Source: an uncultured Pelagibacteraceae bacterium
GTDB lineage: Bacteria > Pseudomonadota > Alphaproteobacteria > Pelagibacterales > Pelagibacteraceae
Reading direction: 5' to 3'
Length of the DNA stretch: 33,698 bases
NCBI GenBank assembly: GCA_902577075.1
Contig: CACGXV010000007.1
Location: 1 to 33,698, forward strand
The position numbers and the translations under genes are program-made. The notes under the pieces were generated by a model. It was not told where the DNA came from, searched no databases, and saw only the letters and a program-made list of their open reading frames with translations. Positions 24,139 through 33,698 of this stretch are shown here, piece after piece (within the stretch, counting starts at the first letter, position 1; every line of letters begins with the position of its first letter).

Positions 24139-26158
24139 ATTAAAAGTAAATGATATTGATATTGAAGTTGAAGATGGCCTAACGGTACTCCAAGCATGTG
24201 AACAAGCTGGAGCTGAAATACCAAGATTTTGTTATCATGAAAAACTTACCATAGCTGGAAACTGTCGTATGTGTTTAGTTGAAATGGAAAAATCACCTAA
24301 ACCTATAGCTTCATGTGCAATGCCTGCAACTGAAGGAATGGTTATCAAAACAAATACAGAAAAAGTTGAAAAAGCTAGAAAAGGTGTAATGGAGTTTTTA
24401 CTGGCTAACCACCCACTAGATTGTCCTGTTTGCGATCAAGGAGGAGAGTGTGATTTACAAGATCAATCTATGTTTTATGGAATTGATAAATCAAGATTTA
24501 AAGAGAATAAAAGATTAGTGCCTGAAAAATACATGGGTCCATTAATAAAAACTCAAATGACTAGATGTATTCATTGTACTAGATGTATTAGATTTGCTAC
24601 TGAAGTAGCGGGAGTACCAGAATTAGGAGCGATCGGACGTGGAGAAAATATGGAAATTACAACATATTTAGAGAAATCCATGGAGTCTGAAATGTCAGCT
24701 AATGTAATTGATTTATGTCCAGTTGGTGCATTAACTTCTAAACCTTATGTGTTCGAGGCAAGACCTTGGGAGCTTAAAAAGACTGAAACAATTGATGTCA
24801 TGGATGCTGTTGGGTCGAATATTAGAGTAGATACTTACGATTGGGAAGTAAAAAGGGTTTTACCAAGAATTAATGAGGAAATTAATGAAGAGTGGATTTC
24901 TGATAAAACAAGATATGCATGTGATGGATTAAAAAATCAAAGATTAGACACACCACTTATAAAAAATAATGGAAACTTTGAAGAAATAAGTTGGCAAGAT
25001 GCATACAAAAAAATTAAAGAAAAAATTTCAATAACATCACCAGACAAAATAGTTGGTTTAACTGGTGACATGACAAACATGGAAACTATGTTTGCTGTTA
25101 AAAACTTATTTCAAAAAACATTAAATTCAAGTTATTTGGATTCTAGAGCTAAACATACTTACATAAATTTTGAAAACAGAAGTAATTATTTGTTTAACTC
25201 TGGCATAGAAGGGATTGAAGAAAGTGATCTTATATTACTAGTAGGCACAAACCCAAGATTTGAGGCAACTATATTAAACTCAAGAATAAGAAAAACTTAT
25301 TTAAAAAATAAAACTGAAATATTTTCTTTAGAGGATGTGGGTGATTTAACTTATCCTTATAAAGTTTTAGAAAATAATTCAAAAGTAATTGAAAAAATAA
25401 TCAAAAATGAACACAATCTTTCAAACAAAATTTCCAGTGCAGAAAAACCTATAATTATCTTAGGTCAATCAATATTAAATAGTAACAACGGTGCATATAT
25501 ATTTGAAGAGTTAAAAAGGTATTTAACTAGTATTTATAAAATTGATGATAATTGGAATGCACTAAATATTTTATCAACTGATGCATCGGCTGTTGGTTCT
25601 TATGATTTAGGCATTTTTTCCTCAAATGATGGAAGTAACAAAACTCTTAAAAAAATCAATGATAGTGAAGCAGAAATAATATTTTTGTTAGGCCAAGATA
25701 ACCTCAAAATTAAAAAAAGTAATGAATTTATAATTTATATTGGAAGTCATGGCGATAATGGTGCAGATATGGCAGATCTTATATTGCCTGGTGCCGCATA
25801 TACAGAACAAGATGGTTATTTCACTAACTTAGAAGGAAAGCTTCAAAAAGCATATAAAGCTTCATATCCACCAGGAGAAGCTAAAGAAGATTGGCAAATA
25901 ATTAATGAATTATCTTCTACTATCCTTGGAAATCCTTTATTTAACAATAAAGATGAACTACTAAAATCTATGCAAAACCATTTAAATAATCAAAATATTA
26001 AAAATTTTGAAGTTCCTACATATAATTTGAATGATGAAAAAATATTAGTTGAAGATATTGATTATTACTATTCTAATGCGATTGCCCGTGCATCCAAAAC
26101 AATGTCAGAGTGTAGATACGCAAGAACTAATTTGAAAAAAACTGGAACCGAGGGTTAA
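24131..26158 (+). CDS. nuoG: NADH-quinone oxidoreductase subunit G
   Basis: A 675-residue subunit (75-kDa family). N1b [2Fe-2S] ligands are Cys34, Cys45, Cys48 and Cys62. N5 uses His94, Cys98, Cys101 and Cys107 ([18 protein letters not shown]). N4 uses Cys146, Cys149, Cys152 and Cys196. The C-terminal half is a molybdopterin-oxidoreductase-like domain without cofactor ligands that I can see, with the usual [18 protein letters not shown]. That half is more divergent and Asn/Lys/Ile-rich. It connects NuoF electrons to NuoI. It overlaps nuoF by 8 bases and nuoH by one base. Confidence 0.96.
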   Translation: MPKLKVNDIDIEVEDGLTVLQACEQAGAEIPRFCYHEKLTIAGNCRMCLVEMEKSPKPIASCAMPATEGMVIKTNTEKVEKARKGVMEFLLANHPLDCPVCDQGGECDLQDQSMFYGIDKSRFKENKRLVPEKYMGPLIKTQMTRCIHCTRCIRFATEVAGVPELGAIGRGENMEITTYLEKSMESEMSANVIDLCPVGALTSKPYVFEARPWELKKTETIDVMDAVGSNIRVDTYDWEVKRVLPRINEEINEEWISDKTRYACDGLKNQRLDTPLIKNNGNFEEISWQDAYKKIKEKISITSPDKIVGLTGDMTNMETMFAVKNLFQKTLNSSYLDSRAKHTYINFENRSNYLFNSGIEGIEESDLILLVGTNPRFEATILNSRIRKTYLKNKTEIFSLEDVGDLTYPYKVLENNSKVIEKIIKNEHNLSNKISSAEKPIIILGQSILNSNNGAYIFEELKRYLTSIYKIDDNWNALNILSTDASAVGSYDLGIFSSNDGSNKTLKKINDSEAEIIFLLGQDNLKIKKSNEFIIYIGSHGDNGADMADLILPGAAYTEQDGYFTNLEGKLQKAYKASYPPGEAKEDWQIINELSSTILGNPLFNNKDELLKSMQNHLNNQNIKNFEVPTYNLNDEKILVEDIDYYYSNAIARASKTMSECRYARTNLKKTGTEG

Positions 26159-27159
26159 TGGACTCTTATTTTTCAATATTATTTACTGAGGTTTATAAAA
26201 TTTTATTTTTATTAGTGCCTGTTTTAGTTTCTGTAGCAATGATAGTTTGGCTTGATAGAAGAGTCTGGGCCTTTGTACAAAAACGAAGAGGACCCAATGT
26301 TGTTGGTCCATTCGGTTTATTCCAATCATTAGCTGATGCATTAAAATATATCTTTAAAGAAATAATAATACCTGCAAGCTCAAATAAATTTGTATTTGTA
26401 TTAGCTCCAGTCGTGACTATGACATTAGCATTAATATCATGGGCTGTAATACCATTTGGCGAAGATTTTGTTCTAGCTGATATCAATGTTGGTATTTTAT
26501 ATCTTTTCGCAGTTTCATCATTAGGTGTATATGGAATAATTATGGGAGGATGGGCCTCCAATTCTAAATACCCTTTTTTAGGTGCAATCAGATCTGCTGC
26601 ACAAATGGTATCATACGAAGTTTCAATAGGAGTTATAATTATCAACGTTCTATTATGTGTTGGATCTTTAAATTTAAGTGACATAGTTATGGCACAACAA
26701 AATTTATGGTTTGTAATTCCTTTATTTCCTATGTTTGTAATTTTTTTTATTTCTGCACTAGCAGAAACAAATCGCCCTCCATTTGATTTACCAGAAGCAG
26801 AAGCTGAATTAGTGGCAGGATATCAAACTGAATATTCAGGAATGATGTATGCTATGTTTTGGTTAGGAGAATATGCAAATATTTTGTTAATGTGTGCAAT
26901 GGGAGCAGTTTTATTTTTGGGTGGTTGGTTATCTCCAATAGACATCTTCCCATTTAATGATATTCCAGGTCCATTTTGGTTAATCTTTAAAATATTATTT
27001 TTATTTATTTTATTTGCGTTAGTTAAAGCAACTGTTCCAAGATACAGATATGACCAATTAATGAAGCTTGGTTGGAAGATATTTCTCCCATTTTCACTGT
27101 TTTATGTTGTTTTAACTTCAAGCTTTTTACTATATTTTGATTTATTACCTGGAAAATAA
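26158..27159 (+). CDS. nuoH: NADH-quinone oxidoreductase subunit H
   Basis: A 333-residue membrane subunit (ND1 family), with about eight hydrophobic helices visible. Key motifs are [20 protein letters not shown] near the first helix and the acidic loop [20 protein letters not shown] at about 200-219, which lines the quinone tunnel entrance and starts the proton path. [18 protein letters not shown] near the end is also typical. It joins the peripheral arm to the membrane arm. It starts on the last base of nuoG and abuts nuoI with no gap. Confidence 0.97.
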   Translation: MDSYFSILFTEVYKILFLLVPVLVSVAMIVWLDRRVWAFVQKRRGPNVVGPFGLFQSLADALKYIFKEIIIPASSNKFVFVLAPVVTMTLALISWAVIPFGEDFVLADINVGILYLFAVSSLGVYGIIMGGWASNSKYPFLGAIRSAAQMVSYEVSIGVIIINVLLCVGSLNLSDIVMAQQNLWFVIPLFPMFVIFFISALAETNRPPFDLPEAEAELVAGYQTEYSGMMYAMFWLGEYANILLMCAMGAVLFLGGWLSPIDIFPFNDIPGPFWLIFKILFLFILFALVKATVPRYRYDQLMKLGWKIFLPFSLFYVVLTSSFLLYFDLLPGK

Positions 27160-27645
27160 ATGAAAATTTCACGATTATTAAAAACTGTATTCATGATTGA
27201 TTTTGTGACTGGTTTATTAATTGCAATAAAAGAGACTTTTAAGGCAAAAAAGACAATCAATTATCCATTTGAAAAGGGGTCTTTAGGAACGAGGTCTAGA
27301 GGGGAGCACGCTCTAAGAAGATATCCTAATGGGGAAGAAAGATGCATCGCATGTAAACTTTGTGAAGCAGTATGCCCAGCCCAGGCTATTACAATTGAGT
27401 CAAAGGAAAGAGATGATGGAAGTAGAAAAACTGTAAGATACGATATTGATATGCTTAAATGTATTTATTGTGGTCTGTGTGAAGAATCTTGTCCTGTAGA
27501 TGCAATTGTCCAAGGTCCTAATTTTGAATTTGCAACAGAAACTAGAGAAGAACTTTATTATACAAAAGAAAAACTTTTGGAAAATGGAGACAGATGGGAA
27601 AACATTTTAGCTGCCAATATTAAGGCTGATAGCTCTCACAGATAA
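27160..27645 (+). CDS. nuoI: NADH-quinone oxidoreductase subunit I
   Basis: A 161-residue ferredoxin-like subunit (TYKY/23-kDa family) with two [4Fe-4S] clusters, N6a and N6b. Ligands are Cys62, Cys65, Cys68 (CIACKLC) with Cys111 from the second motif, and Cys101, Cys104, Cys107 (CIYCGLC) with Cys72 from the first, the usual crossed arrangement. The N-terminal amphipathic helix and the following [15 protein letters not shown] are standard. It passes electrons from NuoG to NuoB. It directly abuts nuoH, with 4 bases to nuoJ. Confidence 0.97.
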   Translation: MKISRLLKTVFMIDFVTGLLIAIKETFKAKKTINYPFEKGSLGTRSRGEHALRRYPNGEERCIACKLCEAVCPAQAITIESKERDDGSRKTVRYDIDMLKCIYCGLCEESCPVDAIVQGPNFEFATETREELYYTKEKLLENGDRWENILAANIKADSSHR

Positions 27646-27649
27646 TCTT

Positions 27650-28285
27650 ATGATTGCACACTCAGTTTTCTTTTATATTTTTTCTTTAATAGCTATTGTT
27701 TCAGCAGTCATGGTAACAGTTTCAAAAAATACAGTTCACTCAGTATTTTTTTTAATACTAGATTTCATTAGCATATCCTGTTTGTTTATTATGATAGGTG
27801 CAGAATTTTTAGGCATGATAATGCTTATAGTTTATGTTGGAGCGGTTGCAGTTTTATTTTTATTTGTTGTAATGATGTTAAACGTAGCTGAACAAAAAGG
27901 TCAGTGGTTTAGTTCAAGATGGGATGGTGGAACACATATCCCAGTTGGTTTGTTAGTAAGTTTAATTATTTTTTTTGAACTTATTATTGTAATTGGAGGA
28001 TGGAAATACAAACCTGATTTACTAAATAGTCTATCTCTTAACATATCTACTGAAGTTACTAATACCAAATCTATCGGAAATGTTTTGTATACGGATTATA
28101 TACTCCTATTTCAAATTTCAGGAATGATACTGTTAGTTGCTATGATTGGAGCAATTGTTTTAACTTTTAGAGAGAGAGCTGGAGTTAAAAGACAAAGTTA
28201 TGTCAAACAAATTTCTAGAGAAAGAGACGAAGGTGTTGATTTAGTTGAGGCTGAGAGAAATAAAGGAGTTAAAATAGATGGTTAG
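27650..28285 (+). CDS. nuoJ: NADH-quinone oxidoreductase subunit J
   Basis: A 211-residue membrane subunit (ND6 family) with five hydrophobic helices. The third helix carries [20 protein letters not shown], including the conserved Tyr-Val-Gly-Ala segment that forms the pi-bulge helix involved in coupling. The C-terminal 45 residues are a charged cytoplasmic tail ([20 protein letters not shown] and beyond), as in alphaproteobacterial NuoJ. It overlaps nuoK by 8 bases. Confidence 0.94.
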   Translation: MIAHSVFFYIFSLIAIVSAVMVTVSKNTVHSVFFLILDFISISCLFIMIGAEFLGMIMLIVYVGAVAVLFLFVVMMLNVAEQKGQWFSSRWDGGTHIPVGLLVSLIIFFELIIVIGGWKYKPDLLNSLSLNISTEVTNTKSIGNVLYTDYILLFQISGMILLVAMIGAIVLTFRERAGVKRQSYVKQISRERDEGVDLVEAERNKGVKIDG

Positions 28286-28589
28286 CATAGGTTTGGGACA
28301 TTATTTAACACTAGCTGCAATTATATTTACTATTGGTGTTGTAGGGATTTTCCTTAATAGAAAAAATGTAATAGTTATATTAATGAGTATTGAGCTAATT
28401 TTACTAGCAGTAAATATAAACCTTGTTTCCTTTTCAATATTTATCAATGATTTAAGTGGGCAAATATTTACACTATTTATTTTAACAGTTGCTGCTGCTG
28501 AGGCCGCTATTGGATTAGCTATAATTGTAGTTTATTTTAGAAATTCAAACACAATAAGAGTTGAAGAAATTAAAAATTTAAAAGGATAA
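28278..28589 (+). CDS. nuoK: NADH-quinone oxidoreductase subunit K
   Basis: A 103-residue subunit (ND4L family) with three membrane helices. The conserved Glu in helix 2 is in [19 protein letters not shown] (Glu39) and that in helix 3 in [13 protein letters not shown] (about Glu75); both are part of the central proton path. [17 protein letters not shown] is a family hallmark. It overlaps nuoJ by 8 bases, and one base separates it from nuoL. Confidence 0.97.
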   Translation: MVSIGLGHYLTLAAIIFTIGVVGIFLNRKNVIVILMSIELILLAVNINLVSFSIFINDLSGQIFTLFILTVAAAEAAIGLAIIVVYFRNSNTIRVEEIKNLKG

Positions 28590-28590
28590 A

Positions 28591-30504
28591 ATGGAATACC
28601 TAATTTTATTTCTACCTCTAATAGGAGCAGTAATTAGTGGTTTTTTTGGAAAGAAAATAGGCGACAGAAATTCCCAAGTCTTAACAAGTTCATTTGTGAG
28701 TATTTCAGCAATACTCTCTTTAATTGTTTTGTATAAAGTTATTAGTTCAGATTATTCAAACAATCTTGTTGTAACTACATGGATTAACTCTGGAACTTTA
28801 AATGTTAATTGGTCCATAAAAATTGACTCCTTATCAGCAGTTATGTTTGTTGTGGTAAATTTTGTTTCAGCTTTAGTTCATATTTACTCAATTGGATATA
28901 TGTCACATGATCCTCATAAAAATAGATTCATGGCATATTTATCATTGTTTACTTTTGCAATGTTAACTTTAGTAAGTTCAGATAACTTTATTCAACTATT
29001 TTTTGGATGGGAAGGTGTAGGCTTATGCTCATATTTTTTAATTGGATTTTGGTTTAAAAAAGAGAGTGCAAATAAAGCTGCAATAAAAGCCTTTGTTGTT
29101 AATAGAGTTGGTGACTTTGGTTTAGCTCTTGGAATTTTTCTGATTTTTTATGTTTTTGGTACAGTCAATTATGATGAGGTCTTTGAACAAATTCCAAATG
29201 TTTTAGATAAAGAAATTAATTTCATTGGCATTAATATAGAAATTATTGATTTGATTTGTTTGCTTCTATTAATTGGAGCAATGGGTAAATCAGCTCAATT
29301 TTTATTACATACTTGGTTGCCTGATGCTATGGAGGGCCCAACGCCAGTATCAGCATTAATTCATGCAGCAACAATGGTAACAGCAGGAGTATTCCTGATT
29401 GTCAGATGCTCACCTATATATGAATACTCTCCATTAGCTCTCACAGTTATAACCATAATTGGAATGACTACTGCTTTCTTTGCAGCAACAGTTGCACTTG
29501 TTCAAAATGATATAAAAAAAATTATTGCTTATTCTACGTGTAGTCAATTGGGCTATATGTTTTTTGCTGCTGGAGTAGGTGCTTACAATGTTGCAATGTT
29601 TCATCTATTTACACATGCCTTTTTTAAAGCTTTGCTATTTTTAGGAGCCGGTGCTGTAATTCATTCATTTCATGAGGAACAAGATATAAATAAAATGGGC
29701 GGAGTTATTAAGAAACTCCCATACACATATGTATTAATGCTTATTGGCACTCTTGCTTTAACAGGATTTCCTTTTTTATCAGGTTTTTATTCTAAAGATG
29801 CAATAATAGAATTTGCTTACCTAAGAGGAAATGGAATAGGAATACTTGCAGCTTTTGTGGGCATTGTTACAGCTTTATTAACATCAATCTACTCTTGGCG
29901 ACTTATATTTAAAACATTTCATGGTAATTTTAATAATAAAGAACTTAGTTTTGATAAAATACACGAGTCTCCTATGGTTATGATTGCACCGTTAGTAATC
30001 TTGGCAATAGGAGCTATTTTTGCAGGTATGGCGTTTAAAGATTTATTTATAGGGCATGAAATAGCATATGAATTTTGGGGTCAATCTATAAAATTTTTAG
30101 AACCACTTAGCACAGATCATCCACCAACATGGTTTTTACTTTTAACACCTATACTAGTTACTTCTGCAATTCCATTTTCATATTATTTGTATCTAAAAAA
30201 TAAATACATAGTTTCAGGATTGAAAGAAATGAATGAACCAATTTACCAATTTTTAGTTAAAAAATGGTACTTTGATGAAATGTACGATTACCTATTTGTT
30301 AATCCTTCAAAAAGAATTGGAAAGTTTTTATGGAAAAAAGTTGATGGATCAATAATAGATAAATTTGGTCCTGATGGTATTTCAAATGTAATTAAAAATT
30401 TATCAATCAAGGCAGTGAAATTTCAATCCGGATTTATATATCAATATGCATTCATTATGTTGATAGGTTTTTCTATTTTATTAACAATACTGATTTTAAA
30501 TTAA
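28591..30504 (+). CDS. nuoL: NADH-quinone oxidoreductase subunit L
   Basis: A 637-residue antiporter-like subunit (ND5 family) at the distal tip of the membrane arm, with many hydrophobic helices. The signature FLLHTWLPDAMEGPTPVSAL falls near residues 236-255. FFGWEGVGLCSYFLIGFWF around 136-154 contains the key Glu, and THAFFKALLFLGAGAVIHSF follows later. The C-terminus contains KWYFDEMYDYLFV, typical of the segment before the long lateral helix. Stop and nuoM start overlap by one base. Confidence 0.96.
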   Translation: MEYLILFLPLIGAVISGFFGKKIGDRNSQVLTSSFVSISAILSLIVLYKVISSDYSNNLVVTTWINSGTLNVNWSIKIDSLSAVMFVVVNFVSALVHIYSIGYMSHDPHKNRFMAYLSLFTFAMLTLVSSDNFIQLFFGWEGVGLCSYFLIGFWFKKESANKAAIKAFVVNRVGDFGLALGIFLIFYVFGTVNYDEVFEQIPNVLDKEINFIGINIEIIDLICLLLLIGAMGKSAQFLLHTWLPDAMEGPTPVSALIHAATMVTAGVFLIVRCSPIYEYSPLALTVITIIGMTTAFFAATVALVQNDIKKIIAYSTCSQLGYMFFAAGVGAYNVAMFHLFTHAFFKALLFLGAGAVIHSFHEEQDINKMGGVIKKLPYTYVLMLIGTLALTGFPFLSGFYSKDAIIEFAYLRGNGIGILAAFVGIVTALLTSIYSWRLIFKTFHGNFNNKELSFDKIHESPMVMIAPLVILAIGAIFAGMAFKDLFIGHEIAYEFWGQSIKFLEPLSTDHPPTWFLLLTPILVTSAIPFSYYLYLKNKYIVSGLKEMNEPIYQFLVKKWYFDEMYDYLFVNPSKRIGKFLWKKVDGSIIDKFGPDGISNVIKNLSIKAVKFQSGFIYQYAFIMLIGFSILLTILILN

Positions 30505-32000
30505 TGAACTTTCCAATTTTATCATCTTTAATTTTGCTCCCAACAATTGGAGCTTTATTTATATTATTTACAAAATCATCAAGTGGAAAATATCAAAGTG
30601 CCAAATACGTATCGTTGTTTATTTCATTAGCAAATTTTTTGTTGTCAATATATCTTTGGTATATCTTTGATAAAAATTCAGTAGACTTTCAATTTGTAGA
30701 AAATAGGGAGTGGTTATCAGGATTTATAAATTATAAAGTTGGAATAGATGGTATTTCAATTTTATTTGTAATATTAACAACTTTCATAACTCCAATTTGC
30801 ATTATTTCAGTAAATGCTACAATTACAAATAGACTTAAGGATTTCTTGATTGCTATATTAATAATGGAAACATTTATGATTGGTGTTTTCTGCTCACTTG
30901 ATCTAGTAGTATTTTATTTATTTTTTGAGGCAGGTCTTATACCAATGTTTTTAATAATTGGTATTTGGGGTGGAGAAAGAAGAGTATATTCAGCTTTTAA
31001 ATTTTTTCTGTACACTTTATTAGGATCAGTTCTTATGTTGGTTGCTATTATTTCAATTTATTGGATAACAGGAACCACTGATGTTGAAAAACTTTATGAA
31101 CTTGGCATTAAGGCTGAATATCAAAATTTATTATGGTTAGCTTTTTTTAGTTCTTTTGCAGTTAAAACTCCTATGTGGCCAGTACATACGTGGCTACCAG
31201 ATGCTCATGTAGAAGCTCCAACTGTTGGATCTGTATTACTAGCAGCAATATTACTTAAAATGGCCGGATATGGATTTATTAGATTTTCGATAGGATTATT
31301 TCCTATAGCTTCTGAAAATTTTACAATGTTAGTTTATATCTTAAGCTTGATTGCAATTATTTACACATCTCTAGTTGCTTTAATGCAGGAGGATATGAAA
31401 AAACTCATAGCATACTCCTCAGTTGCACATATGGGATTTGTGACACTAGGCATATTCACAATGACCCAACAAGGCATTGAAGGAAGTATTTTCCAAATGA
31501 TTAGTCATGGACTTGTATCTGCTGCACTTTTCTTAAGTGTTGGAGTTGTTTATGAAAGACATCATACAAGATTAATAAATAAATACGGTGGTTTAGTCTC
31601 CATAATGCCAAGATATGCAATTGTTTTTATGGTATTCACATTAGGAGCTCTAGGACTACCTGGAACAACAGGTTTTATTGGAGAATTTTTAATTTTAATG
31701 GGCGCATTTGAGAAAAATATCTTAGTTGCGATGATTGCAAGTTTGGGAGTAATTTTAGGAGCAGCATATATGCTGTGGCTATTTAAAAGAGTTGTTTTCG
31801 GCGAAATGAATAATCAAGAGCTTAAAAGTATGAAAGATTTAAAAACTTTTGAAATTATCATTTTATCAGCTCTAGTTATACCAATTTTATTTTTTGGTTT
31901 TTACCCAGAGCCTTTAATGAATTCAATTGAAACATCAGTAGAGAATACTTTAAACATGTACAACATTGACTTAATTAACAACCTTGCATCGAAAGACTAA
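30504..32000 (+). CDS. nuoM: NADH-quinone oxidoreductase subunit M
   Basis: A 498-residue antiporter-like proton pump subunit (ND4 family). Motifs include VFYLFFEAGLIPMFLIIGIW with the key Glu, then KTPMWPVHTWLPDAHVEAPT near residues 219-238, and KKLIAYSSVAHMGFVTLGIF. VGIDGISILFVILTTFITP near the start is also typical. It sits between NuoL and NuoN in the arm, and also between them in the operon, with one-base overlaps on both sides. Confidence 0.97.
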   Translation: MNFPILSSLILLPTIGALFILFTKSSSGKYQSAKYVSLFISLANFLLSIYLWYIFDKNSVDFQFVENREWLSGFINYKVGIDGISILFVILTTFITPICIISVNATITNRLKDFLIAILIMETFMIGVFCSLDLVVFYLFFEAGLIPMFLIIGIWGGERRVYSAFKFFLYTLLGSVLMLVAIISIYWITGTTDVEKLYELGIKAEYQNLLWLAFFSSFAVKTPMWPVHTWLPDAHVEAPTVGSVLLAAILLKMAGYGFIRFSIGLFPIASENFTMLVYILSLIAIIYTSLVALMQEDMKKLIAYSSVAHMGFVTLGIFTMTQQGIEGSIFQMISHGLVSAALFLSVGVVYERHHTRLINKYGGLVSIMPRYAIVFMVFTLGALGLPGTTGFIGEFLILMGAFEKNILVAMIASLGVILGAAYMLWLFKRVVFGEMNNQELKSMKDLKTFEIIILSALVIPILFFGFYPEPLMNSIETSVENTLNMYNIDLINNLASKD

Positions 32001-33415
32001 TGGAAAATTTTCAATATATATTACCTGAAATCTTCATATCGGTATCTATAATGATATTTTTACTAGTTGGAGTTTTCAAAAAAAATAGTGCAAATTTAAT
32101 TTATAATTTATCTAACATATCGTTAGTTATTTTACTGGCTTTAATTATAAATCTCAGCTCATTAGATACAATTTACTTATTCAATAAATCATATTTAATA
32201 GACAATTTATCTAACTATATGAAGATCATACTTATTGGATCTGGTATTTTTGTAATGCTAACTGGATCCAAATATATTCAAGTTATTAATTTAAATAAAA
32301 TTGAATATCCAATCCTCATTCTAAGCAGCATTTTGGGAATGATGATAATGATAAGTTCAAATGATTTAATTGTTTTTTACATGGGCCTTGAATTGCAATC
32401 ATTAGCTTTGTATGTTCTTGCATCTTTTAATAGAGATAATTTACTTTCTACAGAGTCTGGATTAAAATATTTTGTTCTTAGTGCATTATCATCAGGTTTA
32501 CTGTTATATGGATGTTCATTAACTTATGGGTTTTCTGAAAGTACAAATTTTGATCAAATACTTATAAACTCTACTGAATTTAATTATGGCACCACGTTTG
32601 GGATAGTGTTTATTTTAGTTGGTCTTGCATTTAAAATATCGGCTGTACCTTTTCATATGTGGGCTCCAGATGTTTATCAAGGCTCCCCAACATCTGTAAC
32701 ATTATTCTTTGCTATACTTCCAAAAATAGCTGCACTCTCTGTATTCATTAAGTTTTTGTACACGCCTTTTGCTAATATGTATGATCAGTGGCAAACTATA
32801 ATTGTATTTATTTCAATAGCTTCAATGATATTTGGTGCTGTGGCAGCTATAGGTCAAAAAAATTTAAAAAGGTTAATTGCCTATAGTTCAATCAGCCATA
32901 TGGGCTATGCGTTGGCTGGACTAGCAACAATTAGCAACCAAGGAATACAAAGTTCTATTACTTATATATCTATTTATTTGGTAATGAATTTAGCCTTTTT
33001 TAGCTGCTTATTTATGCTAAAGAGAAATGATAAATATTATGAAAATATAGAGGATTTATCTGGACTTTCTAAAAAACATCCAATTTTGTCTTTCTCATTG
33101 TTGATAGTTTTATTTTCTTTAGCAGGAATACCACCGCTTGCAGGTTTTTTTGCAAAATTTTATGTATTCTTAGCTGTTATAGAGCAATCAATGTATTTTT
33201 TAGCAATTGTTGGATTACTAGCAACCGTCGTAGCAGCTTTTTATTATCTAAGAATTATAAAAATAATATATTTTGATCCAGAAAAAGACGAATACGAAAA
33301 ATCACATAATCTAGGACTAAAAATTACTTTAGCAATTTCAACCATATTTATTTTAGCATACTTTATATACCCAAGCAGCATTACAGAAATAGTATCTAAA
33401 ATTACAATGATCTAA
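32000..33415 (+). CDS. nuoN: NADH-quinone oxidoreductase subunit N
   Basis: A 471-residue antiporter-like proton pump subunit (ND2 family). Typical segments are VFYMGLELQSLALYVLASFN with the key Glu, then VPFHMWAPDVYQGSPTSVTL near residues 217-236, and KRLIAYSSISHMGYALAGLA. LAGIPPLAGFFAKFYVF near the end is also as expected. It is the last gene of the complex I set, and its stop codon shares a base with the birA start, so birA is likely cotranscribed. Confidence 0.97.
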   Translation: MENFQYILPEIFISVSIMIFLLVGVFKKNSANLIYNLSNISLVILLALIINLSSLDTIYLFNKSYLIDNLSNYMKIILIGSGIFVMLTGSKYIQVINLNKIEYPILILSSILGMMIMISSNDLIVFYMGLELQSLALYVLASFNRDNLLSTESGLKYFVLSALSSGLLLYGCSLTYGFSESTNFDQILINSTEFNYGTTFGIVFILVGLAFKISAVPFHMWAPDVYQGSPTSVTLFFAILPKIAALSVFIKFLYTPFANMYDQWQTIIVFISIASMIFGAVAAIGQKNLKRLIAYSSISHMGYALAGLATISNQGIQSSITYISIYLVMNLAFFSCLFMLKRNDKYYENIEDLSGLSKKHPILSFSLLIVLFSLAGIPPLAGFFAKFYVFLAVIEQSMYFLAIVGLLATVVAAFYYLRIIKIIYFDPEKDEYEKSHNLGLKITLAISTIFILAYFIYPSSITEIVSKITMI

Positions 33416-33698
33416 TGAAATTAAAAAAATATCTATACAAAAAAGTTGAAAGCACCAACAATGTAGCACTAAGATTAATTAAGCAAGGCAATCAAAGAGG
33501 AATAATTTTAACAGATCAACAAACAAAAGGTAAAGGACAAAGAAAAAATAATTGGATATCTAATAAAGGTAATTTGTTTTTATCGGTTTTCTTTGAAATT
33601 AGTAAAAAAATATCCTTATCTAAAATAACAAATTTAAATTTAAAAATAATTAAGAAAATAATCTTCAAAAAAATAAACACTTTAATTCTTATAAAAAA
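33415..33698 (+). CDS. birA: Biotin--[acetyl-CoA-carboxylase] ligase, 3' end outside window
   Basis: The first 94 codons of a biotin protein ligase. VESTNNVALRLI at 11-22 and the ATP/biotin loop TDQQTKGKGQRKNNWIS at 33-49 are the family motifs, followed by KGNLFLSVFFEIS. It begins directly with the catalytic core and lacks the DNA-binding N-terminus of E. coli BirA, so it should be an enzyme without repressor function. It attaches biotin to the carrier protein of acetyl-CoA carboxylase. A birA gene after nuoN is common in SAR11 and related bacteria from memory. The frame stays open to the edge. Confidence 0.9.
   Translation, partial: MKLKKYLYKKVESTNNVALRLIKQGNQRGIILTDQQTKGKGQRKNNWISNKGNLFLSVFFEISKKISLSKITNLNLKIIKKIIFKKINTLILIK

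Noticed and set aside
26193..26684. Reverse-strand 163-residue frame opposite nuoH
   Set aside because: Antisense of a strongly conserved gene, with no family features and no promoter or ribosome site.

Overview
The window joins two kinds of DNA. Positions 1 to about 19.4 kb are the late (virion, tail and lysis) half of a T7-like short-tailed phage. From 19.55 kb to the end is a complete bacterial respiratory complex I operon, nuoA to nuoN, followed by the start of birA. Both halves are AT-rich with minimal intergenic space. The nuo proteins, the gene order ending nuoN-birA, and a phage made of tail tubular A/B, internal virion proteins and a T7-type tail fibre all fit a SAR11 (Candidatus Pelagibacter, Alphaproteobacteria) host carrying an integrative pelagiphage of the HTVC019P kind. 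That assignment comes from memory of these families, not from a search.

Phage region, all on the + strand: scaffold (5' end outside the window), a small linker protein, major capsid protein, capsid decoration protein, a 10-bp hairpin like the T7 terminator after gene 10, a small secreted Cys protein, tail tubular A and B, and five internal-virion proteins (gp13-, 14-, 15- and 16-like). These are followed by a T7-type tail fibre with Ala/Ser/Thr repeats, two further adhesin-like proteins (LamG plus SPRY, and a marine-phage tail family), an XhlA-like membrane protein, a PD-(D/E)XK-like nuclease, an M15 endolysin, a 3-TM holin, an adenine-methyltransferase-like protein with an altered catalytic motif, and a membrane coiled-coil protein. 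The arm ends with a dense, overlapping series of tiny lysine/arginine-rich proteins. Terminase, portal, replication genes and integrase are not in the window and must lie to the left if the element is complete.

Junction: the phage arm ends at 19247. About 145 bases later lies a tRNA-Asp(GTC) whose acceptor, D and T stems pair but whose anticodon stem does not. This suggests a hybrid or degenerate attachment-site copy (attR) instead of a normal host tRNA. A good -10 box and a short leader then lead into nuoA.

Host region: the fourteen nuo genes are packed with overlaps or gaps of at most 4 bases and encode the full NADH:quinone oxidoreductase. NuoE, F and G form the NADH-oxidising module, NuoB, C, D and I the connecting module, and NuoA, H, J, K, L, M and N the proton-pumping membrane arm. 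All the iron-sulfur ligand cysteines I checked in NuoB, E, F, G and I are present. birA starts on the last base of the nuoN stop codon and runs off the window.

The most unusual parts are the junction tRNA, the methyltransferase-like protein with HPLF in place of the catalytic NPPY-type motif, and the nested polybasic microprotein genes at 17.4 to 19.25 kb.
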